A stretch of 64,000 nucleotides of DNA from Liquidambar formosana (taxonomy: Eukaryota > Streptophyta > Magnoliopsida > Saxifragales > Altingiaceae). Position numbers and translations under genes: made by a program. Within the stretch, counting starts at the first letter, position 1, and the number at the start of each line of letters is the position of its first letter. A model generated the notes under the pieces. That model saw nothing but the letters and a program-made list of their open reading frames with translations, did no database searches and had not been told where the DNA came from. The stretch is taken from positions 28,941,763-29,005,762 of the forward strand of contig CM077832.1 in the NCBI GenBank assembly GCA_039720395.1, read 5' to 3'. Below, piece by piece: positions 34,187 through 45,105 of this stretch.

Positions 34187-37100
34187 TCAGTTTTCCTTGA
34201 CTGGTCCACCGGCAGCCATTTGATTCTCTGTCAGCGTCTGCAAGGCCGGTCTCTTCTTCCCCACTTCCTCTTGCTGCCCATCATTCAACAAGAAATGTTA
34301 CTATGCTGATGATACCAAAAGTAACCAAAAAAACTAAAAACTAAAACAAAAAATAAAGAACAATATTTTGCCTTACCTTGCTGACATTTTTATTGTCATC
34401 GTTGTTCTTATTATCATTCGAAATCTGTAGTTTTTCTTTCAACATCTTTGTCAGCTGCCTTAGGCTCGCCTCATTCAAAGACTTCTCAGCAGTCTCCTTC
34501 CTCAGTTTCTTCTCCTTCTCTTTTCTGGGCTCCACTTTTCTTCCAGTACTCTTGTCAATGTTCTCCTTGTCGTCGTCCGAAACATGCCTTTGAATTGTCG
34601 TCTGTTTCTTCTTTGTTGAAGATTTCCTTGGTGTTAATTGAGTCGGACGGGGGATATGGCCCAGAAGAGGATCAACTGCCCAAGTTGATAACGGGTTCTC
34701 TTCTCCTGCGTCTTTGCCATCAGAAACCAGAGGACCCAAAGGACTCCTTTGCTTCACAGAAGTCGGAGTCTTGTTTGACGATGGAGACTGGCATTCATGG
34801 GTTGTTGTCATCTTTTCAGCCTCAATTTCATAAGCATAATCAACCCATGCATTAGACTTCTTGTTGCTCTCCATCTCAGGCATTGGTTGGTCGTTAGCCT
34901 CAACATTACCAGAATTCTTGCTTTCTTCCTCACCAGCAAAAACAACTGGAACCTCAAATTCTAATTTTTCGCTTCCCAAACAACCCATCTGGTGTTGAGG
35001 AAGATCATCGCCTCCATCGCCTCGGCCACTCTCTTGAAATTCTGATGAGTTTTCATCAATCCATGCATTAGAGTTGTGGTTAATCTTTTCTATCTCAAGC
35101 ATTGGTTGGTCGTCAGCCTCAACATTGCTAAAATTCATGCCTTCTTCATCAGCCAAACCAACTGGAACCTGAATTAATTCTTTGCTTCCCAACAACTGCT
35201 CGAAAGGATCCATCTGGTATTGAGGAAGATCATCGTCACAGTCACTTTCTTGAGATTCTGATGAGTTCTCATCTAATACTTTGCCATCTGAGGACTCTTC
35301 TACAGTGGCAAATTCTGATTCAGGATCTTGAATGCCATGGTGATCTTCTGCTAGATTCATATCAGAGTCCTTGCTTAGCAGGTTCTGATGATCAGCAGAG
35401 GATCTCACATTACTCAATGAATTCACCTCTGGATTCTCATAATCTCCTGTTGAATCATTATTAACACCAGATTCTAAACTCGCAGAATAGTCAACTTCTT
35501 GTGGCAGTGAAGATTGTGGTGGAGCAACAAACTCCATGATGTTGCCGGGAACATGGCTAGAATCGTCCGAGCCCATATCTTGATCAGTAATCAGATCCTG
35601 GACGGTCTCTGATTTCAATACCTCAATCGACTTCTCCGCATCAAAGAGGAACATAGTAACTGGAAAATCATCAGGACCTGCAATATATGATCACTGTCCA
35701 TTTCAGTAAAATCACAGAAACGCAACTGCAGAAGACTAAGAACACTACATGATTCAAAATGAAGAAAAAAGCCAAACCAGTATTTACCCTTTTTCTCTAT
35801 GGTTTTATCACTCAAATCCATTGCCTTCTCCGAGTTTTCACCCAACTGAACATCTAGTTCATCTGATTCATCCGTCCTCTCACAACCCACTTCTGGTTTG
35901 GTCTGTAAATCAGTTCCTGCTGATATAAAATATACATTTGTTACTAATGAACTAAGAACATTATCAACATTGGATTGAACAGAAAAGAAAGCTTCTTCTT
36001 GATTACCCTTGTTCTTATCATGGGCTTCATCTTCTACAACTCTTTCTATCTCCATATGTTTGTTGGAATTTCCATCTGAAACAGAAACAGCAGATTTTGT
36101 TTTCAAATCATCTACTTCAGAATTGATACCCTCATTGTTCTCTTCGACTTCATCTTTCAAATCACTTGCCATTCTCTTGCAACCCATTTGATTCTTTACC
36201 CAAAAGAACACCTGAATTGTTTGTCCTCTCCAAAACCTCTTCTGATATTGTCTGTGAATCTGCTCCTGCATCATAATACACCATTAGAAAACCTGGTAAA
36301 AGTTAAACTTGGTTGATTTCTGAGAAAAACGAGGAGTAGAAAAGAAATTTCTAATGCCACAAAAGGCTACAATTTCTCAGCAACCAAGCAGAGCATAGAA
36401 AGCAAGTCACACATAATATATTTATCATTATACATAGAATGCTTTCACGGACACTTAGTCAAACAGGAACCAGACATACCCTTATTGTCTTCAACTCCAT
36501 CCGAATCACCGGATACCTCTGAACCCTCTTTGGATAAATCATCAATCTTTATTGGTGCCGTTCTTCCTCTCTCCTTCAGACTCAATTCAGCCATTTTCTT
36601 CTCCGCCAACCTCACCGATTGCCGCGTGCTATACACTCGCTGCACAGAACTTTCCATATGATTTTCTTCTTGAATCTCCGTTTTCCGGCAACTCGAAGCC
36701 GCCGGCGCTCTCTTCCGGCTGCTTTGCATTGCCAGAGTTTCGGGCACATCTTTCTTCTCTTCCTTTGCCTCTCCAGCAGTTCTTCTTCTCGTTCCCCGGC
36801 GAGATTGAGTTAAAGGCTGTGAACTTTCGGGTTCTTCTTTAACGGGTCTTCTTCGAGTTGAAGTTTTGCACACAGTACGAGGGATATCCGGCGATCCAAT
36901 CACTGGCTTCTCCGGTGATAGCGGGGTTTCAGATTCGGATGGATTCATGAACTCTTCAATTCCTTCCACCTGATACATTGATTTGCAGATAAATTAAATC
37001 CACTAAATGCATACATACAAATAGAGAGAGAGAGAGAGAGTGCTCCGTTTGGTTGCAGAGAAAATATAAGAAAAGAAAAGAAAACTTGGGATCTTGTAAT

Positions 37101-37570
37101 AATTTGGCGTTAAATTTGGTGTTATAAGATCCCAAGTTTCCTTTTTCTTTTCTTTTCTTTTCCTGTGATTTCTCATCAACCAAACAGAGCATAAACGAAA
37201 AAACTAGTAAATGGGTTTTCAAAGATCGAAGAAGAGATTACAACTTGCTGAGAAGAAAGAAAAAAGAATAAATTAATAAATAAATTAAAACACTCCGTTT
37301 GGTTCTGAGAAAACGAAAGAAAAGAAAACTGGGAAAAACAGGTTGGATTTGTAAGATTCCAAGTTTTCTTCTCGTTTCCATTGATTTGCCGATAACCAAA
37401 AAGAGGGTAAAGATAAATATGAAATAGATTTAGTAGGATTCAAAGAGAAAGATTACATGTTGAAGAGCTTTAAGAGCATCAGCCATGGCAACGTTGGTCA
37501 TGTTGGCTGCGATTTTGTTCTTCTTGCAGAGAGCCTGGAGTTCTTTCCTTGCGAGGCTATGGAAATCCAT
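34187..37570 (-). CDS. Acidic, probably nuclear protein with SAP/LisH-like N-terminus (At3g03130/At5g17160-like)
   Basis: Function unknown. Exons on the minus strand: 37570-37457, 36969-36480, 36265-36200, 36075-36007, 35916-35788, 35677-34377, 34273-34187. They sum to 2256 nt, 751 residues, with GT-AG borders. The start is chosen because MDFHSLARKELQALC followed by NMTNVAMADAL is a conserved opening of a plant family; it resembles a SAP-type helix pair, which is inference. A basic stretch rich in TRRRP and TRRRT follows at about 75-130. The middle is very rich in Asp, Glu and Ser and is partly built of repeats. The end is basic and probably coiled (RKEKEKKLRK, LRQLTKMLKEKL). The internal exons are phase 1 on both sides. 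The 36199-36076 intron is my choice to bypass a frame break and is the least certain junction. The family name is from memory. Its neighbour is the divergent PWWP gene. Confidence 0.75.
34842..35273 (-). repeat. In-frame tandem repeat, 2 x 72 codons, in the acidic gene
   Basis: Copy 1 (35273-35058) and copy 2 (35057-34842) both run DENSSE, QESG or QESD, DDLPQ, QM, GSE/GSK, VPV, NVEA, DDQPM or NDQPM, SNAW. They are 216 bp each and adjacent, and differ at many residues, so the duplication is not recent. Confidence 0.85.
37043..37193. mobile_element. Palindromic MITE in intron 1 of the acidic gene
   Basis: CTCCGTTTGGTTGCAGAGAA at the left is mirrored at the right by the inverse, CTCTGTTTGGTTGATGAGAA. 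An inner inverted pair, TTGGGATCTTGTAA and TTATAAGATCCCAA, gives arms of about 70 bp. A related but worse copy begins at 37290 (CTCCGTTTGGTTCTGAG). Confidence 0.6.
37289..37409. mobile_element. Second related foldback in the same intron
   Basis: Starts ACTCCGTTTGGTTCTGAGAA and ends near CCGATAACCAAAAAGAGGG. The inner arms carry AAAACTGGGAAAA on one side and TTCCAAGTTTTC on the other. It shares its opening with the elements at 9803, 37043 and 46345. Confidence 0.4.
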
Positions 37571-38049
37571 GGGTGAAGATGAAGAAATAGAAGAGTGTTG
37601 GTTCTTTGATGGAAATGTTGGTATTGATGGATTTGTTGCAGAGAGACAGAATGGGGGAAAGATGGAGAGGTTTTGGAGGGGACGATGAGGTGAGATTGGA
37701 TATATGTATAGAAAGGGGAGAAAGAGACGTTTGGAGAGGCCATTTTCAAAATATGACCGTTGGAGCGGAGTAGCAGTCGTAATTTGAAATTTGAAATTTG
37801 AAATTTACTTAGTTTTCTATTGTTCAGCTATTATGAGGGCGCCCTCATCCATCTTAATGTGAGCTTTCCAATTTTTCAGCTACTTTATGCAGCCAATTCG
37901 TAACACGGACTGGAAGGCTGCAATAGCACATAAATAATGTGTTTTAACTCAAATTTCTCGAGCATGCCCATGGACCGGAGCTTAGCACCTCAATGGGCCT
38001 TTGAGTCACTAAATTTTTATTTTTATTTTTATTTCTTATTTTTTATTTT

Positions 38050-39165
38050 TAAGCAAGATGAATTATTTTAAAATAGACAAGCCATTCCCGTTGACGACTT
38101 CTTCAACAAAAACTGAAGGGGGGAGGTCGGGTAATGGGAATGTCTCCAAAATGATTACAAGACGCAGCCGATTGGGTAAGTTCATGAGCAGTACAGTTAG
38201 CTTCCCTAGAGGTGTGTCTAACAATCCAAAACTGAAAAAGAGCAAGAATAATAAACGGATCAATGGACCAATGAGGAGTATGGTTGATGTTTTTGATGGG
38301 GCCAATAACTTCAGTAGCATCCCCTTCCAGGACCACATTGGTGACTCCATAAAGCAAAAAATTATTAAGAGCAAGAGTCGTAGCTTTTGCTTCAGCCACA
38401 AGAGGTCCAGGTGGACATCTTTGGCAGTCCAAGCATGGATGAAGACACCATCAGAGTTCCTTGCCACCTCACTTAATACAAAGAAAGTAGGGTGGATGGT
38501 TATATCAAAGTTGAGTTTAATCCAAAAGGCAGGGGGATGATCTCATTTAGCATGAGGGATAAGAGACTTAGAAAAGGCAGCCAAATGCTCAGCAACAACT
38601 GACTCTATGGACTTGAGGATGGCACTAGGATTGGTATAGGTACCATAAAAAATAACTTTGTTCCCAGCAATCAACACCACCGAGAAGATCAAAAAGGAAA
38701 GGGCCTCACAACGGTTAAGGTTGAGGCAGGGGTCGTTGGTGAGACAAACCATGATGCATTCAAGTAGGCTCAAATGGCAGAAGTTGGAAATATGCAAGGC
38801 CCAGTTGGAACTTGCCCAAAATAGCTTAGTGATGTCGCAATTCATAAACAAATGCTTCGCCGATTCAGTATGAAACTGGCAAAGAGGATAAGAGATATCG
38901 ATCGTCAATAGGGAACCTAGAGTTCAGAATAGCTCGAATCGGGCAGATGTCCCGAATCAATTTCCAAATGAGATTTTTAAATTTATCGTGAATGGGAGAG
39001 TTCCATAAAGTAAGCCAGTCTTTTTTTGAGAGGGGGGCGTATCCAAGAAATTATGCTGATGATTCGTAAGGTAGGTAGACTTCACAGTAAAGGAACCATT
39101 GTTGTTAGGGAGCCAAGCGAGCTTATTTGAGGGAGGGAAAAGGGTTAAGTTTAAGTCATTAACTT
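38050..39165 (-). mobile_element. L1-type LINE 3' end relic (zf-RVT plus RNase H)
   Basis: On the minus strand, in order: DWLTLWNSPIHDKFKNLIW, DICPIRAIL, CQFHTESAKHLFMNCD (zinc-binding region), then VAEAKATTLALNNFLLYG and REANCTAHELTQSA (RNase H domain). Several frame changes are needed, so it is inactive. The 3' end is near 38040, followed by T-rich sequence on the plus strand that corresponds to its tail. Confidence 0.8.
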
Positions 39166-39544
39166 TTGATGCTCATGCTATGCTAATTATATGAACATAT
39201 GGGCGGTTAGATCTCTTCCTAGGGCTATTAATGGAGTTGCCCATTCTTTGGCGCAATGAGTTGCTTACCGTAATTGTTTTGGATATATCCCAATCCCTCT
39301 CTTCCGCCTTCTGTTCTTTTTGCGAAGATGGGTAAAGGGGATGAGATCACTCTTTTCCCACTTTCTTAATATATTCTTCTAGGGCTTCAACTTGGGCTAG
39401 TTGGGCAGGTCAAGGGATCATCCCAAGCTCAACCCTAAATATAAAACCCCCAACCCAGTCCCAACCCTACTCGTTCTTCGAGTTGAGGTTCCTCAAACCA
39501 TACTCAACTCATGCTCGAGTTGGGCGGACTTGGGTTGGGCAGAG

Positions 39545-40872
39545 TGTTAGGCCTAAATGGTTTAATCCCTGAGGTTTTGATGATAACAATACATTACAAG
39601 ATGTTTAAAGGACTAATGAGCATTTAAGTGATGAATCTAGACAGGTATCAAAGCCGCTAAATGGTTCAAGCATCAAGGATCGAAATGCACAAGCAAACAA
39701 AGCAAGATCATATGTTAGCAGCACAATAGATCCATCAACTATTCAAGAACAATCGAGTTTTTATCACAAGTTAATTTGTGACAATTCTAGGAAAACCTTG
39801 TAAGATTAATTTCAATCCTTGCTCACTAGTTTAAAGGGCTTAAAACATTGCAAATTCAATGACCTTAAAGGCCTAAAAACGACTTATTTTTCAAAAGGTC
39901 AGAAAGTTTAATTTTGTCTGAAAACAGAGATTTTCAGACGGCTGAAACAATATTTCAGCCGGCTGAAAATGTTGTTTCAGCAGGCTGAAAGGTCTCAGCA
40001 AGCTGAAAAAGCATCCCTTGTAAATTTTAGTTCTCTGGAATTTTCAGACGGCTCTTTGAGCCGGCTGAAAGTCATTTGAGCCGGCTGAAATTCAGTTTTG
40101 AGACGGCTGAATGACATGATCCTTTGTTCCATTTTTACACCATCTCTGGAATATTCAGCAGCCTTACTCAGACGGCTGAAAAGGGTATTTCAGACGGCTG
40201 AAAGATGTTTCAGCCGGCTGAAACCCTCAGGGAGAAGTATAACGGCTAGTTTTTTAACGGACATTTGAAGCATTTATTGCCCACCAAACTTCTTTTCCCG
40301 GCATTTATTATTCCAGAACGGCTATTTTGGACCCCTTGAGTATAAATACACGGCTTGAGCTCATTTATGAGTATTCATTGAGCTACAAACAAGAAAATCA
40401 AATACAAGCCCTAATTCCTCTTGTGAGCATTCATTGAAATCAATCAATAGCTGAAGTGTGCTTTCAATTCCAGTATATTTACTCTTTGAGAGAGCTTTCT
40501 TTGAGCACAAAACCATCTCCAAATACTTTGTATCAAAAGGGTTGTGTATACCCTCACTTGTACGCACTTGAGAAGAATGCATTTGGCTAAGTGTTGGTGA
40601 AGAACACTCAAGTTGTAAAGGTTTGTTGCTCCACCTTGAAGGAGAGTGATAGTGGATTGGTGAATTCTCAAGCGTGCTCTTGAGGCGAGGACGTAGGCGG
40701 GAGGCCGAACCTCGTTAATATCGTTTGCATTCTCCTTCCCTTAATCTCTTTATTATTGCATTGTCTTACATTTAATCTTGCTTGCAATAATCTGATTTTG
40801 GATTGCTATAATTTTTTTTAATTGGCCTATAACCCTATTCACCCCCCCTAGGGTTATTCACTTGGGACAACA
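39545..40872. mobile_element. SIRE-like solo LTR, 1328 bp
   Basis: It begins TGTTAGGCCTAAATGG and ends GGGACAACA. The 5-bp duplication CAGAG flanks it at 39540-39544 and 40873-40877. Near the start is TTTTGATGATAACAAT and near the end CACCCCCCCTAGGGTT, both features I associate with SIRE/Maximus Copia LTRs. A TATA box (GAGTATAAATAC) lies at about 40338-40349. Upstream of it, at 39920-40225, is an array of CAGCCGGCTGAAA-like palindromes. No internal retrotransposon genes are present, so it arose by LTR-LTR recombination. Orientation is plus by the TATA box. Confidence 0.8.
39922..40228. repeat. Array of about ten CAGCCGGCTG-type palindromes in the LTR
   Basis: Short near-palindromes CAGACGGCTGAAA, CAGCCGGCTGAAA, CAGCAGGCTGAAA and GAGCCGGCTGAAA recur at irregular spacing. 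They lie upstream of the LTR TATA box, where U3 enhancers normally lie. Spacing is irregular and there are no unique spacers, so it is not a CRISPR array. Confidence 0.75.
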
Positions 40873-40990
40873 CAGAGGTTACATAAGTTGAACGAGGTGA
40901 GATCAGGTTGAACAAGTGTAGGTTGGGTTGAGTAGGTTGGCTTGTTTGTTGTTTATTATTTATTTTATTTTCAGAGAACATTCTTAAATA

Positions 40991-41540
40991 ATAACTAGTA
41001 ATTGAGCACATACGATATGTGCGCAACACATTTTTTCAAGTTTCCACTCCATTAGTGGAACTGTTATGTCAATTTCCAAGTTTTTTAAACCGCATGTGTG
41101 TGTGTGGCAGAGAATTAAAGGGAAACAGGTTGTGGTAGATTTTTTAAAGTTAGTAAAATTACCAAATCGTCTCTTAACTTTATTAACTTATAACTTATAA
41201 GAGTATTTTACTATTTCTAGGTGCAGTCCAACCACAAAGGGAATTGGCTTTATATAGTAGTATAGATAATAACTAGTAATCGAGCACATGCGATGCGTGT
41301 GCAATACATCTTTTCAAGTTTTCACACCATCTGTGGAACTATTATGTCTATTTCTAAGTTTCTTAAACCACATGTGTGTATGGAAGAGAATTAAGGAGAA
41401 ACAGGTTGTGGTGGGTTTTTTTGAAGTTGGTAAAATTACCAAATCATCTCTTATCTTTATCAACTTGTAAAGGTGTTTTAGTATTTCTAGGTGTAGTCTA
41501 ACTACAAAAGGAATTGGCTTTATATAATAGTATAGATAAA
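40991..41540. repeat. Tandem duplication, period 278 bp
   Basis: ATAACTAGTA at 40991 recurs at 41269, and the following sequence (GAGCACAT.CGAT, GTGGAACT.TTATGTC, GAAACAGGTTGTGGT, GAATTGGCTTTATAT) repeats in order with moderate divergence. It lies in the right arm of the hAT-type element. Confidence 0.75.
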
Positions 41541-41994
41541 CAAAAATAAAAATAAAAAAGAAGAAGAAGAAGAAATGACCTAATAAAAAGTGCATTATTA
41601 CATATGCAAAAAAATTTAAATTATCTAAATTCTCCTAGAATTTATGTCAATGTATTCGAAAAATAATTTTTGCACCAAAAAAAAAGAAGAAGATGAAAGC
41701 TTCAAAATAATTAAATAACACTTAGAAAATTCAAAACATTAACATATATATAATTGAGTATATAAATAACTATGTTAAAAGACACTATTCAATATATATA
41801 TATATATTAAATAGGTCGGATTCGGGTTGGGTTTGGGTTGCCCGACCTCGAATTGAAATCGGGACAAGATTTTTCAACCCAAGTCTAACCAAATGTATGG
41901 AAACTATTGCCCAAGCTTGTCCATTGACTGGGTTGGCCGAGCTGCAACTTGGGCGGAGTCAAACCCCTCAAGTTGCAGCCCGACCTAATTCTTC

Positions 41995-43269
41995 ATTTGC
42001 TCATTAAAAAAAAAACTCAAATTTCTTCACCTATTCTAACCAAAAAAGGAAAAGAAATTCTCGCCTACCTATAGTTGCTTCTCACATACGGATAAATTTC
42101 AATCTTTTTTCAGAAAGGAAGAGAAAAGAGAGCGCGCACATGCACGCACACAATAGAAAGGAAGGAGATAATGGCATCACTTCTTTTTTGGTTGAAAATC
42201 ATGTTTGAATTTAACTTTATGATGGTATTTTACTATTCTTTACAAGGTTGTTATGTCAAAGAAACCTTTAGGTGTTTTTTATTTACCCTCTATTTTGGTT
42301 CATGGATTCTACCAAGGAAAAAAAAAAGGAAGGGAAAAAAAAATAAGAAGGAAAAAAAAAAAATGAAAGAAAAGAATAAAATCATATCAAGTCAAAATAA
42401 TTCCAACTCTTTTTCTTCTTCCAATTTTCCATTGCAACCAAATAAAGAAAAGTACAATTCTTTATATTTTATTTTTTTTCATTGATAAAATCCGCAAACC
42501 AAATAAAGCCTTAATGTATTTTTGTGCATTTGTTTTCCTTCGCACACGCAAATGCGTGTACTCTGTTGCTAGTTACTCTGTATTATTTATGAACTATACT
42601 AGTTCACTCACATTCTTCCATCCATCCATATGTAGCAGTTTCTCTTTATTCCATATTAAGCCCCACATAATTGTTTTTACTTATACACTTTTGACACATA
42701 ATGTGGGTTGTAAAAGATGGGTGAAGTAACATTTTCTATTATTTATTTAGTTATTATATGAAACCAACTCTCTTTGTGATTGGTAGAACAAGGAATTATC
42801 CAAATGCTTTTAATACTTAAGTTTAAGTCAAATAATATTATAAGAGTTTTTTGTTTGTCAAATGATAGGAGAACTCACACCTACACACGCACGTATGCAG
42901 AGTCGAAACTAAGATTCCCCACACCTCTATTGAGATGAGACAAGGATCATTGGCCATAAAAGTTAAATAATAACTTTAAATCGTTTAAAAGAAACCCACT
43001 ACTTACTTTGATTTTTCTATTAGTGTAACTCCTCGATAGATAATACAGAGTAGAAAATAGTGGAGGATTGATTTCTTTTTTTTTTTTTTAAAAAGAAAGA
43101 AAAAAACCTCTATTTTTTTTGTCCATCGGTTGCCTTATTGTGACTATTTTGGAATTTTGTAATGCTCCTCTACTGTGTTACTAAATTAAATACGTGATGT
43201 TACCCTAATTCTGGCATTTGGTTGGGTCTAGATTGGGCCAGCATATGTCCAAACCTTGGCCACCCAAAT
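41995..43269. other. Spacer, no gene seen
   Basis: AT-rich sequence with A-rich tracts near 42320-42365. The 104-codon frame at 42171-42485 is low-complexity Lys/Glu in its second half and I do not regard it as a gene. Confidence 0.4.
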
Positions 43270-43278
43270 TTGTGTCTC

Positions 43279-43675
43279 GGGTCCGGATATTGCAACCTCT
43301 TCAAATGATCTCTCACCCCACTAATTTTAATATTTTTATGGTTTGAGAAAAATATAAAAGGTTTTTATGAAAAGTGGTTGCGTCATCCACTACAAAACAT
43401 TATTTTGAGTAACTTTGCAGAATAAATTTTTTCTAAAATCTATCATTTAAGTAGACTTTTTGGTCATTTATAGTCCCTATTTTATTTTTGGCCAAAAAAT
43501 CCACTTAAACTATAGATTTTAGAAAAACTATTTTCTGCAAAGTTGTTCAAAATGATGTCTTCTAGTGGACCACATGGTCACTCTTCATAAAAACATTTTA
43601 TATTTTTCTAAAATTTTAAAAATTAAAATTAATAGGGTGGGAAGATCACTTGAAGGAGTTGCAATATCCAGCCCT
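43279..43675. mobile_element. Mutator-type foldback MITE, about 397 bp
   Basis: The left arm GGGTCCGGATATTGCAACC and the inverse of the right arm GGGCTGGATATTGCAACTCC extend into a nearly full-length palindrome with arms of about 190 bp. Flanks are TTGTGTCTC (43270-43278) and TTGTTTCTC (43676-43684), a 9-bp duplication with one mismatch, which fits Mutator-like insertion. No coding capacity. Confidence 0.7.
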
Positions 43676-43879
43676 TTGTTTCTCATGAGATGGCTAATGC
43701 ACAGAACCAATCCAACCCACTAAATCAATGGATTACGTGGGCAAACTTTGGGGCCTGGGTAGGCTGTATTCAGGCTGGCCCAATCCAATGCACAGCCCTA
43801 ACGTACGTAAATGCTCTATAAAATCACACATTTTCATTCATTGTTAATAGGTGTGCATGGGTTGGTTTGAAGCGATTTG

Positions 43880-44080
43880 GGGAGACTACCATCTCTCTCT
43901 CTACTTCGTTGGAAGGCTGAGTTTTTGGGTCTCTACGAGGGTTCTTTGTTCCCAAATCTCACTTATCGAACCTCCATCAACGGCCGTTTCCAGATCCTAG
44001 ACGAGACTATTGTGTCTCTCTATACTTTGCCAAAGGCTGAGCGTTTGGGTATCAATTCTTTGTTTCTTTTATTTATTTAT
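43880..44080 (+). repeat. Decayed duplicate copies of the PWWP gene leader
   Basis: The segment 43953-44050 (TCACTTATCG, CTCCATCAACGGCCGTTTCC, GATCCTAGACGAGACTA, CTTTGCC, TTTGGGT) matches 45694-45795 in the 5' leader of the PWWP gene, block for block. The segment just before it (43881-43955: GAGACTACCATCTCTCTC, CTTCGTTGG, TTTTGGGTCTCTACGAGGGT, TCTTTGTTCC) matches 45745-45820. So parts of the same leader exist three times. Confidence 0.7.
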
Positions 44081-44089
44081 TTACAATTC

Positions 44090-44700
44090 AGGGTTTGGAT
44101 TAGCAAAATAAGTGCTTGGTAAAAATATGGGGTGTGGATCCATTGTAGAGGCATACGAAAATAGTAAAATAGGCACCACAAACCTCTAAAATCCTCTAAA
44201 AGTACATCCCACCATAATTTTATAAGAAAGTTATGCTCCCAAACAATACTCCCACCGTTATAAAATCCTAAATTAGCAATGCAATTTGCCACCTTGTTAA
44301 CTTGTCTAAAAATCTGCCGTATAGCTACGCACTCAAAATGAGATCCAACGGATATCTTGGATCAAATTGCTTATACTCCAATGATTCTGAAAGTTTCCAC
44401 AAATTTCTTGAATCATCGGTTGAGAATCTTCTTCAATTTGAAGCCATTTATATTAAGAGTCGCAATAAGACCATTTCTAAGAACTGTTCATTCTATCATC
44501 AGAATTCAAGCACTGCCTAGTGTGAAAGAAGCTTCCATTAGGGCGATACCTCATTATCCTGGAAGAAATAACCACCAGTAGCTTTTTCCCACTAACTTCT
44601 TCTAGAACCATCAAAATTGAGTTTTATCCAAACAGGAGGAGGTAGTTTCCACAATGTCACAAGACATTTTTGGTCAAGCCAACAAAATGATTGTGATAAT
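44090..44700 (-). mobile_element. LINE RNase H relic, minus strand
   Basis: The minus strand gives ALMEASFTLGSA in its 5' part and RQVNKVANCIANLGFYNGG in its 3' part, the EA...AL start and R.N.VA..LA.LG end of a LINE RNase H domain. Stops and frame changes are frequent. It lies between the duplicate leader segment and the PWWP gene. Confidence 0.55.
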
Positions 44701-44799
44701 ATAGAACATTGAGTCAAAAGCTGTAAGAGTGCGGATCAGTAGAAAAGGGCTGTGGAAATAACACTACCTATTGTTTATTGGGAAGAGATCCGTTGATAA

Positions 44800-45105
44800 C
44801 AATATATTTTTATAGAAATCATTTTTCGTCAATTCAATCGTTGGATTAAAGGTTCTTATCATGTATGTAATGCATATCAAATTTCAACTTAATTGGAAAT
44901 TAAAAATTATGTTATTCATAAAGTGCTCCAAATTATAATATTATTTATTTAAACAAAATGTAAATAAACAGATCAAACATTTCTTAATGTTCGATTAACT
45001 TTAAATTTGATATGCATAACATACATGGATAGAATATCTAATCAAACAGTTAGATTGACGAAATATAATTTTCATAAAAAATTATTAACAAGTATAGAAG
45101 TAAAA
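44800..45105. mobile_element. Foldback MITE
   Basis: TTTTTATAGAAATCATTTTT with CGTCAATTCAATCGTTGGATTA is mirrored by the inverse of the right arm, TTTTTTATGAAAATTATATT with CGTCAATCTAACTGTTTGATTA. Inner parts also pair (ATGTATGTAATGCATATCAAA with TTTGATATGCATAACATACAT). It shares ATCATGTA.GT.ATGCATA with the element at 3843. Confidence 0.55.

Larger units (their letters stand above)
39380..41987. mobile_element. hAT-type element split by a solo LTR
   Basis: The left end TAGGGCTTCAACTTGGGC and the inverse of the right end TAGGTCGGGCTGCAACTTG are similar, and ATTCTTC is duplicated at 39373-39379 and 41988-41994. The arms carry repeated GTTGGGC/GCCCAAC motifs. Without the solo LTR it is about 1.3 kb. 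It also holds a tandem 278-bp duplication. No transposase frame. Confidence 0.6.

Noticed and set aside
34378..34855. Plus-strand frames of 71 and 135 codons
   Set aside because: They are shadows of the large minus-strand exon of the acidic gene.
39922..40228. CRISPR-like array of CAGCCGGCTGAAA motifs
   Set aside because: Spacing is irregular, repeats are about 13 bases with many variants, and the stretch lies in a plant LTR.
42171..42485. 104-codon plus-strand frame
   Set aside because: The second half is low-complexity Lys/Glu from an A/G-rich tract and no domain is visible.
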